A stretch of DNA of 64,000 nt, from positions 52,627 to 116,626 of the forward strand of contig JAJFFK010000027.1 in assembly GCA_021776655.1 (NCBI GenBank), read 5' to 3'. A program made the translations under genes and the position numbers. Under the pieces are notes generated by a model, which had not been told where the DNA came from, made no database searches, and saw only the letters and a program-made list of their open reading frames with translations. Positions 14,919-23,784 of this stretch are shown in pieces. Numbering within the stretch: position 1 is the first letter of the stretch; every line of letters starts with the position of its first letter. The stretch is from Henriciella sp. (lineage in GTDB: Bacteria > Pseudomonadota > Alphaproteobacteria > Caulobacterales > Hyphomonadaceae).

Positions 14919-16427
14919 ATGAAATTGTTTGGCATTTCCCGCAACGCGATTGTCGCTGGAGTGGTTGGCGCTAGTGCCATGGGAACCATCTTCTGGGGAC
15001 CGACACTTCTGGAGGCAGACGCCCGGCCGGTCATCATCGAAGCACCGAACGGTGCGCCGATCAGTTTTGCAGATCTTGTTGAACAGGTGAGCCCGGCTGT
15101 GGTCAGTGTGAATGTCGTTTCTGAACAGGAGATTAGTGATCTAACTGATTGGGAACGTTTCTTCGAGCGCTTTCAGGGTGGTCCAAATCTGGACCAAGAT
15201 GATGATGAAGACGGAGCCCGTACACGTGAGGCGCGGTCGCTTGGTTCAGGCTTCTTTATCTCTGGTGAGGGACATATCGTCACCAATAATCATGTGGTTG
15301 AAGGCGCTACTGAAATTCAGGTTGTCCTCGAAGATGGCCGGGAACTTGATGCTGTACTGGTTGGCCGCGACCCACAAACTGATCTGGCTGTGATCAAAGT
15401 GAGCCAACCTGGCATTTTCACCTATGTCGAATTTGGTAGTTCTTCGCATTTGCGTCGCGGCGACTGGGTCGTTGCACTTGGCAATCCGTTCGGTCTCGGT
15501 GGCACAGCGACGTCGGGTATTGTCTCAGCGATTGGTAAGCCGGGCGACCAGGGACGCTCCAGTACCTATACCGATTATTTGCAAATCGATGCTGCGATCA
15601 ATCGCGGCAATTCAGGTGGCCCGACATTCGATCTTCAAGGCCGTGTGATTGGCGTAAATACCGCTATTCTGTCTCCCTCGGGAGGGTCAGTCGGGATTGG
15701 GTTCGCGATTCCGTCGGATACGGTGAAAACAATTACTGAAACGCTGATTAGAGATGGCAGGGTGGCACGTGGCTGGCTCGGCGTGGTTATCCAGGATTTG
15801 ACGGTCGACATGGCCGATGCACGGGGATTGACCGACGCAACGGGGGCGATCGTCTCACAAGTTACAAGCGATAGCCCAGCAGATAAATCTGGTATCAAGC
15901 GCGGCGACGTTATCATCGAAGTCAACGGTCATGGTGTAACCGATGCAACCACGACAACACGGGTTGTAGGCGGTTTGCTGGCCGGATCGACGAACAGGTT
16001 TATTGTCCTGCGTGATGGCAAGCGAACGAATGTCTCGGTGACAGTTGGCGAACGGCCAGAGAATCTTGATGACGTTCTTAACCAGCCAGACAACGATAAT
16101 TCCGAGGATGATGAGGCCGGTGAGGAAGCTCCGTTGGGCGTTACATTGCGCCCATTGAACCCATCTGATCGCGAGGACATGGATATCGCTTCAAGTGAGT
16201 CCGGCATGGTCATTCAATCTGTTTCGGAGGACAGCCCGCTCGGCGACCTTGGTCTGGAAGTCGGCATGGTCATTCTTGATGTAAACGGCCGACCGCTGAA
16301 TGAGGTTGAAGACCTCGAAGATGCGATCGCTAATGCCAAAGCCAGAGGACGCGATAAAGTGTTGATGGCGGTTCGAAGTGGTCAGCGCACCTTGTTTGTG
16401 CCGGTCGATATTTCTGGGGAAGACTAA
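14919..16427 (+). CDS. degP: Periplasmic serine protease DegP/HtrA family
   Basis: A 502-residue HtrA protease: N-terminal signal/anchor (AIVAGVVGASAMGTIFW), trypsin-like domain with the triad His125 (TNNHVVEGA), Asp155 (DPQTDLAVIKV) and Ser232 (RGNSGGPTF), then two PDZ domains (around residues 275-365 and 410-495) separated by an acidic linker (DNDNSEDDEAGEE). It degrades or refolds damaged envelope proteins. Start ATG 14919 follows TTGGAGG. A response regulator and kinase follow directly, suggesting envelope stress control. Confidence 0.95.
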   Translation: MKLFGISRNAIVAGVVGASAMGTIFWGPTLLEADARPVIIEAPNGAPISFADLVEQVSPAVVSVNVVSEQEISDLTDWERFFERFQGGPNLDQDDDEDGARTREARSLGSGFFISGEGHIVTNNHVVEGATEIQVVLEDGRELDAVLVGRDPQTDLAVIKVSQPGIFTYVEFGSSSHLRRGDWVVALGNPFGLGGTATSGIVSAIGKPGDQGRSSTYTDYLQIDAAINRGNSGGPTFDLQGRVIGVNTAILSPSGGSVGIGFAIPSDTVKTITETLIRDGRVARGWLGVVIQDLTVDMADARGLTDATGAIVSQVTSDSPADKSGIKRGDVIIEVNGHGVTDATTTTRVVGGLLAGSTNRFIVLRDGKRTNVSVTVGERPENLDDVLNQPDNDNSEDDEAGEEAPLGVTLRPLNPSDREDMDIASSESGMVIQSVSEDSPLGDLGLEVGMVILDVNGRPLNEVEDLEDAIANAKARGRDKVLMAVRSGQRTLFVPVDISGED

Positions 16428-16443
16428 ACCCAAGGAGGGTGTG

Positions 16444-17118
16444 ATGCGGGTTCTTGTTATTGAAGATGACCTTGAACATGCTGATTTCATTGAAAAAGTT
16501 CTGTGTGAAGCTGGGCATGATGTGGAAACGGTTGAGGATGGAGATTCCGGCCTGGTTAGGGCGCGCGAGGACAGCTTCGACGCGCTTGTCGTTGACAGGA
16601 TGCTGCCCCGTAAGCCGGGTTTGCAATTGGTTGAAGAGTTCCGGAATGGCGGGGGTACAACCCCGGCTTTGTTCCTCTCGGCTTTGTCGGATGTCAATAA
16701 CCGGGTTGAAGGTCTGAAAGTTGGCGCCGACGATTATCTTGCCAAGCCATTCGCTCCTGAAGAACTTGTGGCCCGGGTTGAGGCGCTTGGTCGACGGCAG
16801 ATTCAAGGCGAACCACCGGTTACAAAACTGAAAGTCGGCGAGCTGGAAATGGACTTGCTGGCCCGCAAAGTAACGCGCGCTGATCAGCGGATCGATCTGC
16901 AGCCGCGCGAATTCAAGCTTCTGGAATTCCTGATGCGCCATGCGGGTCAGACGGTGACGCGAACAATGCTGTTGGAGAAAGTGTGGAATTACCATTTTGA
17001 CCCACAAACCAACGTTATTGATGTGCATATTTCCCGTTTGCGCGCCAAGATTGACAAAGAATTTGATCAGCAGCTGTTGCAGACTGTGCGCGGGGCGGGG
17101 TACTGCCTTCAGGCATGA
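16444..17118 (+). CDS. OmpR-family response regulator, next to degP
   Basis: A 224-residue regulator with receiver (EDD pocket, Asp51 in LVVDRMLPRKPGL, YLAKPF lysine) and winged-helix domain (LQPREFKLLEFLMRHAGQTVTRTMLLEKVWNY-type segment, then VHISRLRAKIDKEF) like the CzcR/QseB group. Start ATG 16444 has AAGGAGGG upstream; the open frame extends back into degP and is not used. The gene starts 16 bases after degP and its stop overlaps the kinase start, so degP, regulator and kinase probably form an operon. Confidence 0.92.
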   Translation: MRVLVIEDDLEHADFIEKVLCEAGHDVETVEDGDSGLVRAREDSFDALVVDRMLPRKPGLQLVEEFRNGGGTTPALFLSALSDVNNRVEGLKVGADDYLAKPFAPEELVARVEALGRRQIQGEPPVTKLKVGELEMDLLARKVTRADQRIDLQPREFKLLEFLMRHAGQTVTRTMLLEKVWNYHFDPQTNVIDVHISRLRAKIDKEFDQQLLQTVRGAGYCLQA

Positions 17119-18518
17119 AGTCTGGCCCATTCGCCTTTGTCCGAACCACAACGTTTCGGCTCGCTCTGGTTTATTCTGTTCTGTTTGCTCTGTTCTCAGC
17201 GGCATTGCTTGGGTATTTATTTCAGGCTACCGTTGGGGCAATGCGAACAGAGGCGAAAGCCCGGCTGGAATCTGAGTTTCGTACATTGGCTGTCGCCTGG
17301 AATACGGGTGGACCACGCCGTCTGGAGCAATCCTTACTGGAACGCTCACTGGTTCAGGTCCGCGATTTTACCTACCAGTTCGAAACTGCCGAAGGCGAGG
17401 TAATCGTTGGTGATATGCCCTATATGCCGGTCGAAAAGGCGATGCCGATCGGGGTTGTGCGCAGCGTAACCTTTGAAGTTGAACGCCCGCTGTCCGACCG
17501 TGCCCCAGAAATCACCAAGATCGAGGGCCGAATAACCACACTTGGCGATGGCAGCGTCCTCTTGGTCGGCATCAAGATGGATGAGCGTTTGCGCTTGGTT
17601 GGCCGTGTCACGCAAGCCGTGGCAACAGCCGCGCCGATTGGTGTTTTGTTAGCCTTGTTAGGCGGTTTTTTTAGCGCCAGATATGCCGCTGGCCGCGCCG
17701 AGGCTTTGACGCGTACAGCTGAGGCTGTGATGCGAGGTGACCTGTCCCAGCGCGCGGATGTGCATGGCTCCGGCGATGAGTTTGACCGTTTGGCGGAACA
17801 CCTGAATGCGATGCTGAGCCGACTAGAGGAACTGATGTCAACCACCCGTCATGCGGGCGAGTCTATCGCCCATGATTTGCGCTCGCCACTATCGCGATTG
17901 CGCAACCGACTTGAAGTCACGTTACGCGGTCCGATTGATGAAATGACAGCGCGTGAAACTCTCAATCAGACCGTTGATGAAGTCGACAAAGTGCTTGCGA
18001 CGTTCAATGCAATTTTGCGCTTGTCGCGCGTCAATGCTGGCGCAGAAGGGCGGTTGCAGCGGTTGGACTTGAGCGAACTTGCCGATGAAATGGCGGAGCT
18101 GTTTGAACCGGCAGGCGAAGCGGCAGGGTTGACCTTCTCATCTGATATCCAACCTGATCTGGTGACGCAGGGTGACCGGGCGTTGCTCGCGCAAGCCATC
18201 TCGAACATTCTCGACAATGCGATCAAGTACACACCAAGCGGCGGGCGTATCCAGTTCAGCGCTTTGTCGCATGAAGAGACTGTTGAAATCCGTGTTGAAG
18301 ATACCGGGCCAGGTATTCCGGACGCTGACCTGGAGCGGGTTAAGGAACGATTCGTACGCCTGGATGATGCGCGCACACAGGCCGGTTCCGGGCTCGGGCT
18401 GGCCTTGGTTGAAGCGGTTGCTGATCTGCATCAGGGGCAGTTCACGCTCATGCCTGGACATGGGCTAGACACAAAACCTGGCCTGATTGTTGCGCTTGTC
18501 TTGCCAAAGGATATTTGA
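17115..18518 (+). CDS. Sensor histidine kinase, CzcS-like
   Basis: A 467-residue kinase with TM1 near residues 14-38, a periplasmic domain of about 130 residues, TM2 near 170-195, HAMP (ARTAEAVMRGDLSQRADVHGSGDEFDRLAEHLN), phospho-acceptor His253 (GESIAHDLRSPLSRLRNRLE) and an ATPase domain with N box (ISNILDNAIKYTPSGG), DTGPGIP and GSGLGLALV. The four-base overlap (ATGA) with the regulator gene indicates coupled translation. The signal is not known; the degP neighbourhood suggests an envelope cue. Confidence 0.92.
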   Translation: MKSGPFAFVRTTTFRLALVYSVLFALFSAALLGYLFQATVGAMRTEAKARLESEFRTLAVAWNTGGPRRLEQSLLERSLVQVRDFTYQFETAEGEVIVGDMPYMPVEKAMPIGVVRSVTFEVERPLSDRAPEITKIEGRITTLGDGSVLLVGIKMDERLRLVGRVTQAVATAAPIGVLLALLGGFFSARYAAGRAEALTRTAEAVMRGDLSQRADVHGSGDEFDRLAEHLNAMLSRLEELMSTTRHAGESIAHDLRSPLSRLRNRLEVTLRGPIDEMTARETLNQTVDEVDKVLATFNAILRLSRVNAGAEGRLQRLDLSELADEMAELFEPAGEAAGLTFSSDIQPDLVTQGDRALLAQAISNILDNAIKYTPSGGRIQFSALSHEETVEIRVEDTGPGIPDADLERVKERFVRLDDARTQAGSGLGLALVEAVADLHQGQFTLMPGHGLDTKPGLIVALVLPKDI

Positions 18519-18524
18519 CGGCAA

Positions 18525-21221
18525 ATGGACGACTTGTTTCAGCCGATTTCCATCGAAACTGCCGGCCATCACGCGCCATACCTTCGCCGGTTGTTACACC
18601 GATCTGGTCAAGATCTGGACCAGTTAGGCGCCGAGCGGCTGTTTGAGCAGGCTTGCAGTGCTTGCCTGAACCTTCCCGAAAACACTCCAATAGACACAGC
18701 TATGACCGCCATGCGTCGTGCCAAGACTAGCGCGCATCTTGCCATCGCGTCGCTTGATCTTGATCAGTCGGATATACTCGCTGAAACGGTTAAGAGGATA
18801 AGCAATTTTGCGGATGCGGCTGTCGACGCGGCTTTGCGGATTACGCTTTACCATGCCGAGCTTTCCGGGGATGGCTTGTTCATGATCGCGCTCGGGAAGA
18901 TGGGCGCGGGCGAGCTCAATTATTCCAGCGATATTGATATGGCGGCTTTCTATGACGGCGCGCGGTTTGAGGGTGGTCAACGTGATCCGGGTGATGCCGC
19001 CAGCCGGTGCATTCGCGATGCGATGCGTATGCTTGATGAGCGCACGGCTGACGGATATGTCTTTCGTACCGATTTGCGTTTGCGGCCTGATCCGAGTTCC
19101 ACGCCGCTGGCGATTTCCACCCGCCGAGCAGAGCTTTATTATGAAAGTGTTGGCCAGAATTGGGAGCGTATGGCCTGGATCAAAGCGCGGGCTGCGGCGG
19201 GCGACCGAACAGCCGGGGCAGAATTTCTAACCACGATGATCCCGTTCGTGTGGCGTCGCCATCTCGATTATTGGGCAATTGCAGATGTCCGGGCGATCAA
19301 GAACATGATCAATACCAAGGCTGGCGATGTCGCACAGTCGGAGCCTGCAGCCAACATCAAACTGGCCCCTGGCGGCATCCGTGAAATCGAATTCTTCGTA
19401 CAGACCCAGCAGATTATTTTGGGCGGGCGTAACCCAGATCTACGTGTACGCGGGACGTTGGAGGGTTTAAAACAGCTGGTCGAGATCGGCGCGGTTGAAC
19501 CCACCACTGCGACTGATTTATCTTCCGCCTATATCCGGTTGCGCAAGATTGAGCATCGTATTCAGATGCTTGAAGATCAGCAAACGCATACACTGCCATC
19601 GGATGAAAAGCTTCGCAGTGATGTCGCCGCGCTATGTGGAATTTCATCGCTTCAACAGTTTGATCAAGCTGTATTGGCGATCCGTGAACTGGTTCATCAT
19701 CACTATATGAACCTGTTCGCAGATGAAGCCCGCAAGCGAGCAACGGCAATTGCTGGAAACCTGGTATTCACAGGGGTTGATGACGATCCGGGGACTTTGA
19801 CAACATTATCCAATCTTGGCTTTGGTGATCCATCGCAGGTGATCGGTGCGGTTCGCCGTTGGCACCGCGCCCGCACGCCTGCGACACGGACACAGCGTGG
19901 GCGTGAATTACTAACCGCGATGTTGCCGGACTTGCTCTCTGCGATGAGCCGGACGGGTGAACCTGGTCAAGCCTTTACTCGATTCAGCCGCTTTTTCGAA
20001 GGTTTGCGGTCGGGTGTGCAGGTTTTGGCGATGTTGATGGCTGAACCGGAATTGATGGAGGATCTGGTCACCACTTTGGCATTGGCGCCGCGCATCGGTC
20101 GCGCTTTGGCGCGTCGCCCCAGCTTGCTAGAAGCGCTCCTATCGGTATCTGACCGTAGGGATGTGCCTGAGTTTAGTGAGAAGACCGACTTCGAAACCGC
20201 CATGGATCAAGTCCGCCTCTGGCAAGGTGAGCAGGCTTTCCTGATTGGTCACCGGCTTCTGCATGGCCGATTGGCTGCTGGAGATGCTGCAAATGAATGG
20301 AGCCATCTGGCTGAGACTTGCATTGGCCTGATGGCGCAAGCGGCTGAAGCTGAAACGGCACGTCGGTATGGCCGTGCGCCGGGTGAATGGAGCGTTCTGG
20401 CGATGGGCAAGCTCGGTGGCCGCGAAATGACGGCAGGGTCTGACCTTGATATTCTGGTGACGTTTGAGGGCACAGGAGAGGGCGACGATCAACTTTGGTT
20501 TACCCGATTTACCCAGCGCTTGATCACAGCCCTGTCGGCTGAAACCGCTGAGGGCAGCCTCTACGAAGTTGATATGCGGTTGCGCCCCTCGGGCCGGGCC
20601 GGGCCAGTGGCAACATCGATCAAGGCATTCGAGACGTACCATTATAATGATGCTTGGACCTGGGAACATATGGCGCTTACCCGCCTCAGGCCGGTCACTG
20701 GTTCAACCCTGCTCGGCAAACGCGCAGTTGCGATTGCGCAAGCCGCTATCCGTCTTGGCGACCCCGATAGAAGGACAAAAGATATTCTCGACATGCGTCA
20801 ACGCCTGATGCGCGACAAACCCGCCAAAGGCCAGTGGGATCTCAAAATGCGCGAAGGTGGACTGGTCGATCTTGAGTTTATTGTCCAGCATGCGCTGTTG
20901 ACGAGCAAGCAAGCTCTTGAGCACTTTCCTGAGCTTCCAAATGCCATCCAGGCGCTCGCATCGGCAGGCGAATTTACGCCGGAGCAAGCAGATACTCTTC
21001 GTGATGGTTTGCGCTTCTTGCAATCTCTTCAGCAGGTCCAACGCCTGGCACACGGGGCTGATACGAGCCCTGGTGAAATCTCGGCGGGTCTGAAGGATCG
21101 TCTTTGTCGAGCCAGCAAATGTGAAGATTTTTCGCTTCTGGAACAACGGCTTGAGAAGTATTGTTCAGATATTGCTGCCCTTCGCGTAAAAAGAATCGGC
21201 AGATTGGCGACGGACAACTGA
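18525..21221 (+). CDS. glnE: Bifunctional glutamine synthetase adenylyltransferase/deadenylase
   Basis: An 898-residue GlnE. Two nucleotidyltransferase domains are present: the N-terminal deadenylase with GKMGAGELNYSSDIDM (about residue 125) and the C-terminal adenylyltransferase with GKLGGREMTAGSDLDILV (about residue 630). It adds or removes AMP on glutamine synthetase under PII control and so matches ammonia assimilation to nitrogen supply. Slightly shorter than typical homologues (about 950). It starts six bases after the kinase gene, in the same direction. Confidence 0.95.
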   Translation: MDDLFQPISIETAGHHAPYLRRLLHRSGQDLDQLGAERLFEQACSACLNLPENTPIDTAMTAMRRAKTSAHLAIASLDLDQSDILAETVKRISNFADAAVDAALRITLYHAELSGDGLFMIALGKMGAGELNYSSDIDMAAFYDGARFEGGQRDPGDAASRCIRDAMRMLDERTADGYVFRTDLRLRPDPSSTPLAISTRRAELYYESVGQNWERMAWIKARAAAGDRTAGAEFLTTMIPFVWRRHLDYWAIADVRAIKNMINTKAGDVAQSEPAANIKLAPGGIREIEFFVQTQQIILGGRNPDLRVRGTLEGLKQLVEIGAVEPTTATDLSSAYIRLRKIEHRIQMLEDQQTHTLPSDEKLRSDVAALCGISSLQQFDQAVLAIRELVHHHYMNLFADEARKRATAIAGNLVFTGVDDDPGTLTTLSNLGFGDPSQVIGAVRRWHRARTPATRTQRGRELLTAMLPDLLSAMSRTGEPGQAFTRFSRFFEGLRSGVQVLAMLMAEPELMEDLVTTLALAPRIGRALARRPSLLEALLSVSDRRDVPEFSEKTDFETAMDQVRLWQGEQAFLIGHRLLHGRLAAGDAANEWSHLAETCIGLMAQAAEAETARRYGRAPGEWSVLAMGKLGGREMTAGSDLDILVTFEGTGEGDDQLWFTRFTQRLITALSAETAEGSLYEVDMRLRPSGRAGPVATSIKAFETYHYNDAWTWEHMALTRLRPVTGSTLLGKRAVAIAQAAIRLGDPDRRTKDILDMRQRLMRDKPAKGQWDLKMREGGLVDLEFIVQHALLTSKQALEHFPELPNAIQALASAGEFTPEQADTLRDGLRFLQSLQQVQRLAHGADTSPGEISAGLKDRLCRASKCEDFSLLEQRLEKYCSDIAALRVKRIGRLATDN

Positions 21222-21266
21222 TTCTCATTCGTTTAATCATCAGGTTGAACAAAAAGGACCCAAAAA

Positions 21267-21752
21267 ATGAAAAAATTAGTGACTGCATTACTCTTTGCGA
21301 GCGGTGTTAGCGCTCTGACTTTTACAGCTATTGCGCAAATGGACGAGCCCAGCGAACCTGGCCAGCATCCAATGCTTGAAAGACTTGATACCAATCAGGA
21401 TGGAAACATTACGCAAGACGAACTTGCCGCCGGTAAATCGCAACATTTCACCAGCGCTGATGCAAATGGTGACGGCGCTGTCAGCATGGATGAGTTTGAA
21501 GCTGCGAACACAGCAAGGCGTCAAGAGCGTCGGCAAAGACGGACGCAACGCAGGTTTGATCGCATGGACACGAACGGGGATGGTGTGATCTCAGCGGATG
21601 AGCATGAAACGCATGCGGCGACTCGAATGGAGCGACATATCGCGCGGATTGATACAGATGGTGACGGTGTTCTGAGTTCGACTGAGCTTGATGCGGCGCG
21701 GGGCGCGCGCGGGGAAAGGCGTCATCGGCGTCATGGCGATCGTCACCAATAG
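21267..21752 (+). CDS. Secreted EF-hand calcium-binding protein
   Basis: A 161-residue protein with a signal peptide (KKLVTALLFASGVSALTFTAIAQ) and four EF-hand loops: DTNQDGNITQDE, DANGDGAVSMDE, DTNGDGVISADE and DTDGDGVLSSTE, each with acidic residues at positions 1, 3, 5 and 12. The linkers are Arg/Gln/His rich (ARRQERRQRRTQRRF). It should bind calcium in the periplasm or outside. It stands 74 bases before an ECF sigma factor operon and could feed that system; that is inference. Confidence 0.9.
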   Translation: MKKLVTALLFASGVSALTFTAIAQMDEPSEPGQHPMLERLDTNQDGNITQDELAAGKSQHFTSADANGDGAVSMDEFEAANTARRQERRQRRTQRRFDRMDTNGDGVISADEHETHAATRMERHIARIDTDGDGVLSSTELDAARGARGERRHRRHGDRHQ

Positions 21753-21826
21753 GCATCGTTTGACGCTTGGCCGAGGGCTGTGTTTCCCTCTCTCGCCTTC
21801 GGCCAAAAAGCGTCTAAACTGCGCCG

Positions 21827-22369
21827 GTGTCAGGCTACAACGAACGTGAGAAAATTGCCCAAGCGGCCGCCGGCGACCGGAGGGCCCAAGCGGCAATTGT
21901 CAGGCAGAGCATGCCGGTGATTTTTCGCGTATCTTACAGAATGCTCGGTGATCGCGCCGAAGCAGAGGACGTCACCCAGGAGACATTTCTACGGGCCTGG
22001 AAAATCATGCCACGCTGGCAGCCGAATGCGAAATTCTCGACTTGGGCTTGTACGGTGGCTCTCAATCTTTGCCGAGATCGGTTGCGCAAGAAAAAGCCGG
22101 TTTTGATGGATGAACCACCTGAACAAGTGGATGTTGCGCTTCGTCCCGAACAGGCCTTGGCCTCCAGGCAAGCCGTGAGCCGGATCGAAGCAGAGATAGC
22201 CTGCCTGCCGATCCGGCAAAAAGAGGCGCTTGAGCTTTGTGCAATTGACGGAATGGGTAATATTGAGGCGGCCGAGATCATGGGTGTGAGCATCCACGCG
22301 CTCGAAAGCCTGCTAGCACGGGCGAGGCGATCCCTTCGTGCGCGGCTGAAACAGGAGATGGATCAATGA
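21827..22369 (+). CDS. ECF-family RNA polymerase sigma factor
   Basis: A 180-residue sigma-70 family ECF factor: region 2 (FRVSYRMLGDRAEAEDVTQETFLRAWK) at about residues 28-55, and region 4 (LPIRQKEALELCAIDGMGNIEAAEIMGVSIHALESLLARARRSL) at about residues 125-170. The start is GTG 21827, the first start in the frame; no strong ribosome site is visible. The stop overlaps the next gene (ATGA), so sigma factor and anti-sigma-like protein are coupled. Confidence 0.92.
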   Translation: MSGYNEREKIAQAAAGDRRAQAAIVRQSMPVIFRVSYRMLGDRAEAEDVTQETFLRAWKIMPRWQPNAKFSTWACTVALNLCRDRLRKKKPVLMDEPPEQVDVALRPEQALASRQAVSRIEAEIACLPIRQKEALELCAIDGMGNIEAAEIMGVSIHALESLLARARRSLRARLKQEMDQ

Positions 22370-22839
22370 CCGATACGGGCATGACAGCGACGCGCGTTCT
22401 GGAGCTTATCGAAGCCTATGGCGGTGCGCCTGACACTTGGCCAGAGGCTGAACGTGCCGGGGCGCAGGCGCTGATCGACGCGCAGCCAGAGGTGTTCGAG
22501 GCTGCCCTGTTAGAGGCATGCCGGTTGGATGGTTTGATCGCCGTGCGTCCAGAGGTTGAGCCATACACTGATCTCTATGAGCGCATTCTCGACGACGCGC
22601 CAATGGCCGAGGTGCGAGGCCGCAGCGGGCTGGCCTGGTTTAAAAGCCTTATCTTGCCGCAAGGCATCCGCTGGCCTGCTGGCGCTGCGTTTGCCAGCCT
22701 GATGATTGGCGTGGTCGGCGGTTACGCTTATGCCTCAACCGGGACAGTCGAAAGCTTTGATCAGATCGATCAGGCCTATGGATCATCATTTGACCTTGAT
22801 GCCGCTGATGACTGGTTGAATAGGGAGGAGGGGGCATGA
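22366..22839 (+). CDS. Probable membrane anti-sigma factor
   Basis: A 157-residue protein with a cytoplasmic N-terminal part of about 95 residues, one membrane helix near residues 100-122 (WPAGAAFASLMIGVVGGYAYAST) and a short periplasmic tail. No named domain is recognised, but its place directly after an ECF sigma gene with a four-base overlap and its one-pass topology fit an anti-sigma factor. It also overlaps the next gene by four bases. Confidence 0.65.
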   Translation: MTDTGMTATRVLELIEAYGGAPDTWPEAERAGAQALIDAQPEVFEAALLEACRLDGLIAVRPEVEPYTDLYERILDDAPMAEVRGRSGLAWFKSLILPQGIRWPAGAAFASLMIGVVGGYAYASTGTVESFDQIDQAYGSSFDLDAADDWLNREEGA

Positions 22840-23327
22840 CGCCATCAAAACTGCCGCTTTGGCTTGTGGCGTCACTGATCGCCAACGCCTTGCTGATTGG
22901 CCTGCTGATCGGCGGTGGCTTGAAGAAAAGTACAACGCCAACCCCTCAAGTCTCGCCGAATGAGCTTCAGATCGCCAGAAGCATTCACGACGTATTGCCA
23001 GAAGAGGCTCGAAGATCGGTTCGCCGGCAGTTTCAACAAGCGCTTCGTGCGACACAGCCAGAACGCCGAGAGATCAGGCGGCTACGGCGCAAGCTTCGCC
23101 GCATGCTGCTCGCGGAGACGTATGATCAAGCGGCCGTCGCGGCAATCTTTGCAGAGTTACGCGCTGCAGACAGTGCGATGCGGGCGAGTTTGCATGAAGA
23201 ACTGATCCAGCAACTTGGCGAGCTTAGTCTGGAGCAGCGCCAGTCGGTTTTGCGCGACTTAGGCCGTGACAGGCGCGATGCCGCGCGCCGTCGCCGCGCG
23301 CCGCCTCCTTCACCTCCAGACGAATAG
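22836..23327 (+). CDS. Periplasmic heavy-metal sensor-like protein (Spy/CnrX type)
   Basis: A 163-residue protein with an N-terminal membrane anchor (LWLVASLIANALLIGLLIGGG) and a helical periplasmic domain rich in Arg/Glu (RREIRRLRRKLRRMLLAETY, then DSAMRASLHEELIQQLGELSLEQRQSVLRDL), the pattern of the metal-resistance (PF13801-like) and Spy families. The C-terminus is Arg/Pro rich. In CnrYXH-type systems such a protein senses metal and releases a sigma factor from its anti-sigma partner. Its coupling to the two upstream genes suggests the same logic here. Confidence 0.75.
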   Translation: MTPSKLPLWLVASLIANALLIGLLIGGGLKKSTTPTPQVSPNELQIARSIHDVLPEEARRSVRRQFQQALRATQPERREIRRLRRKLRRMLLAETYDQAAVAAIFAELRAADSAMRASLHEELIQQLGELSLEQRQSVLRDLGRDRRDAARRRRAPPPSPPDE

Positions 23328-23329
23328 GC

Positions 23330-23731
23330 TCAATCTTTTGATTTGTGTGCCAGCGCGCTTGCATTGGCGTCCCAATTCTGACCATTGAAGCGATTTATGG
23401 TCACATCCAACGACACCCAGTCATCCAGGCATCGGTAGGTCACTGCATAGCCATCTGGATTCGAACGTGGCACGTAGAATGCCTTCACTCCGCAGACTTT
23501 ACAGAACAAGTGCCGCGCCGCGCCGGTATTGAACGTGTACTCAGTCAGCATGTCAGCGCCAGCCAGCAACCGGAACCGAGAGGCCGGGACGATGACGTGA
23601 ATATTCCCGCTCATCGCGCAGATTGTGCAGTTGCAATCCTCAACCTCAATCGCGGGCGGCAAGTCGACCTCAAACCGGACCGTGCGGCAATGGCAGCCGC
23701 CTGAATGTTTATTTAAGGTCATGCTGTTCAT
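23330..23731 (-). CDS. GFA family zinc protein (CENP-V/Gfa)
   Basis: A 133-residue member of the glutathione-dependent formaldehyde-activating (GFA) fold. Zinc-binding cysteines are visible in GGCHCRTVRFEV, CNCTICAMSGNIH and FCKVCGVKAFY. Members bind small substrates or glutathione; the individual role is unknown. ATG 23731 or 23722 could be the start. It is convergent with the metal-sensor gene, with only two bases between stops. Confidence 0.88.
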   Translation of the reverse strand: MNSMTLNKHSGGCHCRTVRFEVDLPPAIEVEDCNCTICAMSGNIHVIVPASRFRLLAGADMLTEYTFNTGAARHLFCKVCGVKAFYVPRSNPDGYAVTYRCLDDWVSLDVTINRFNGQNWDANASALAHKSKD

Positions 23732-23784
23732 TCGGTTTTCTCACGTGAGTTCACTAAGTGAAGTTTAGGCTTAGGCCCTGTCAA

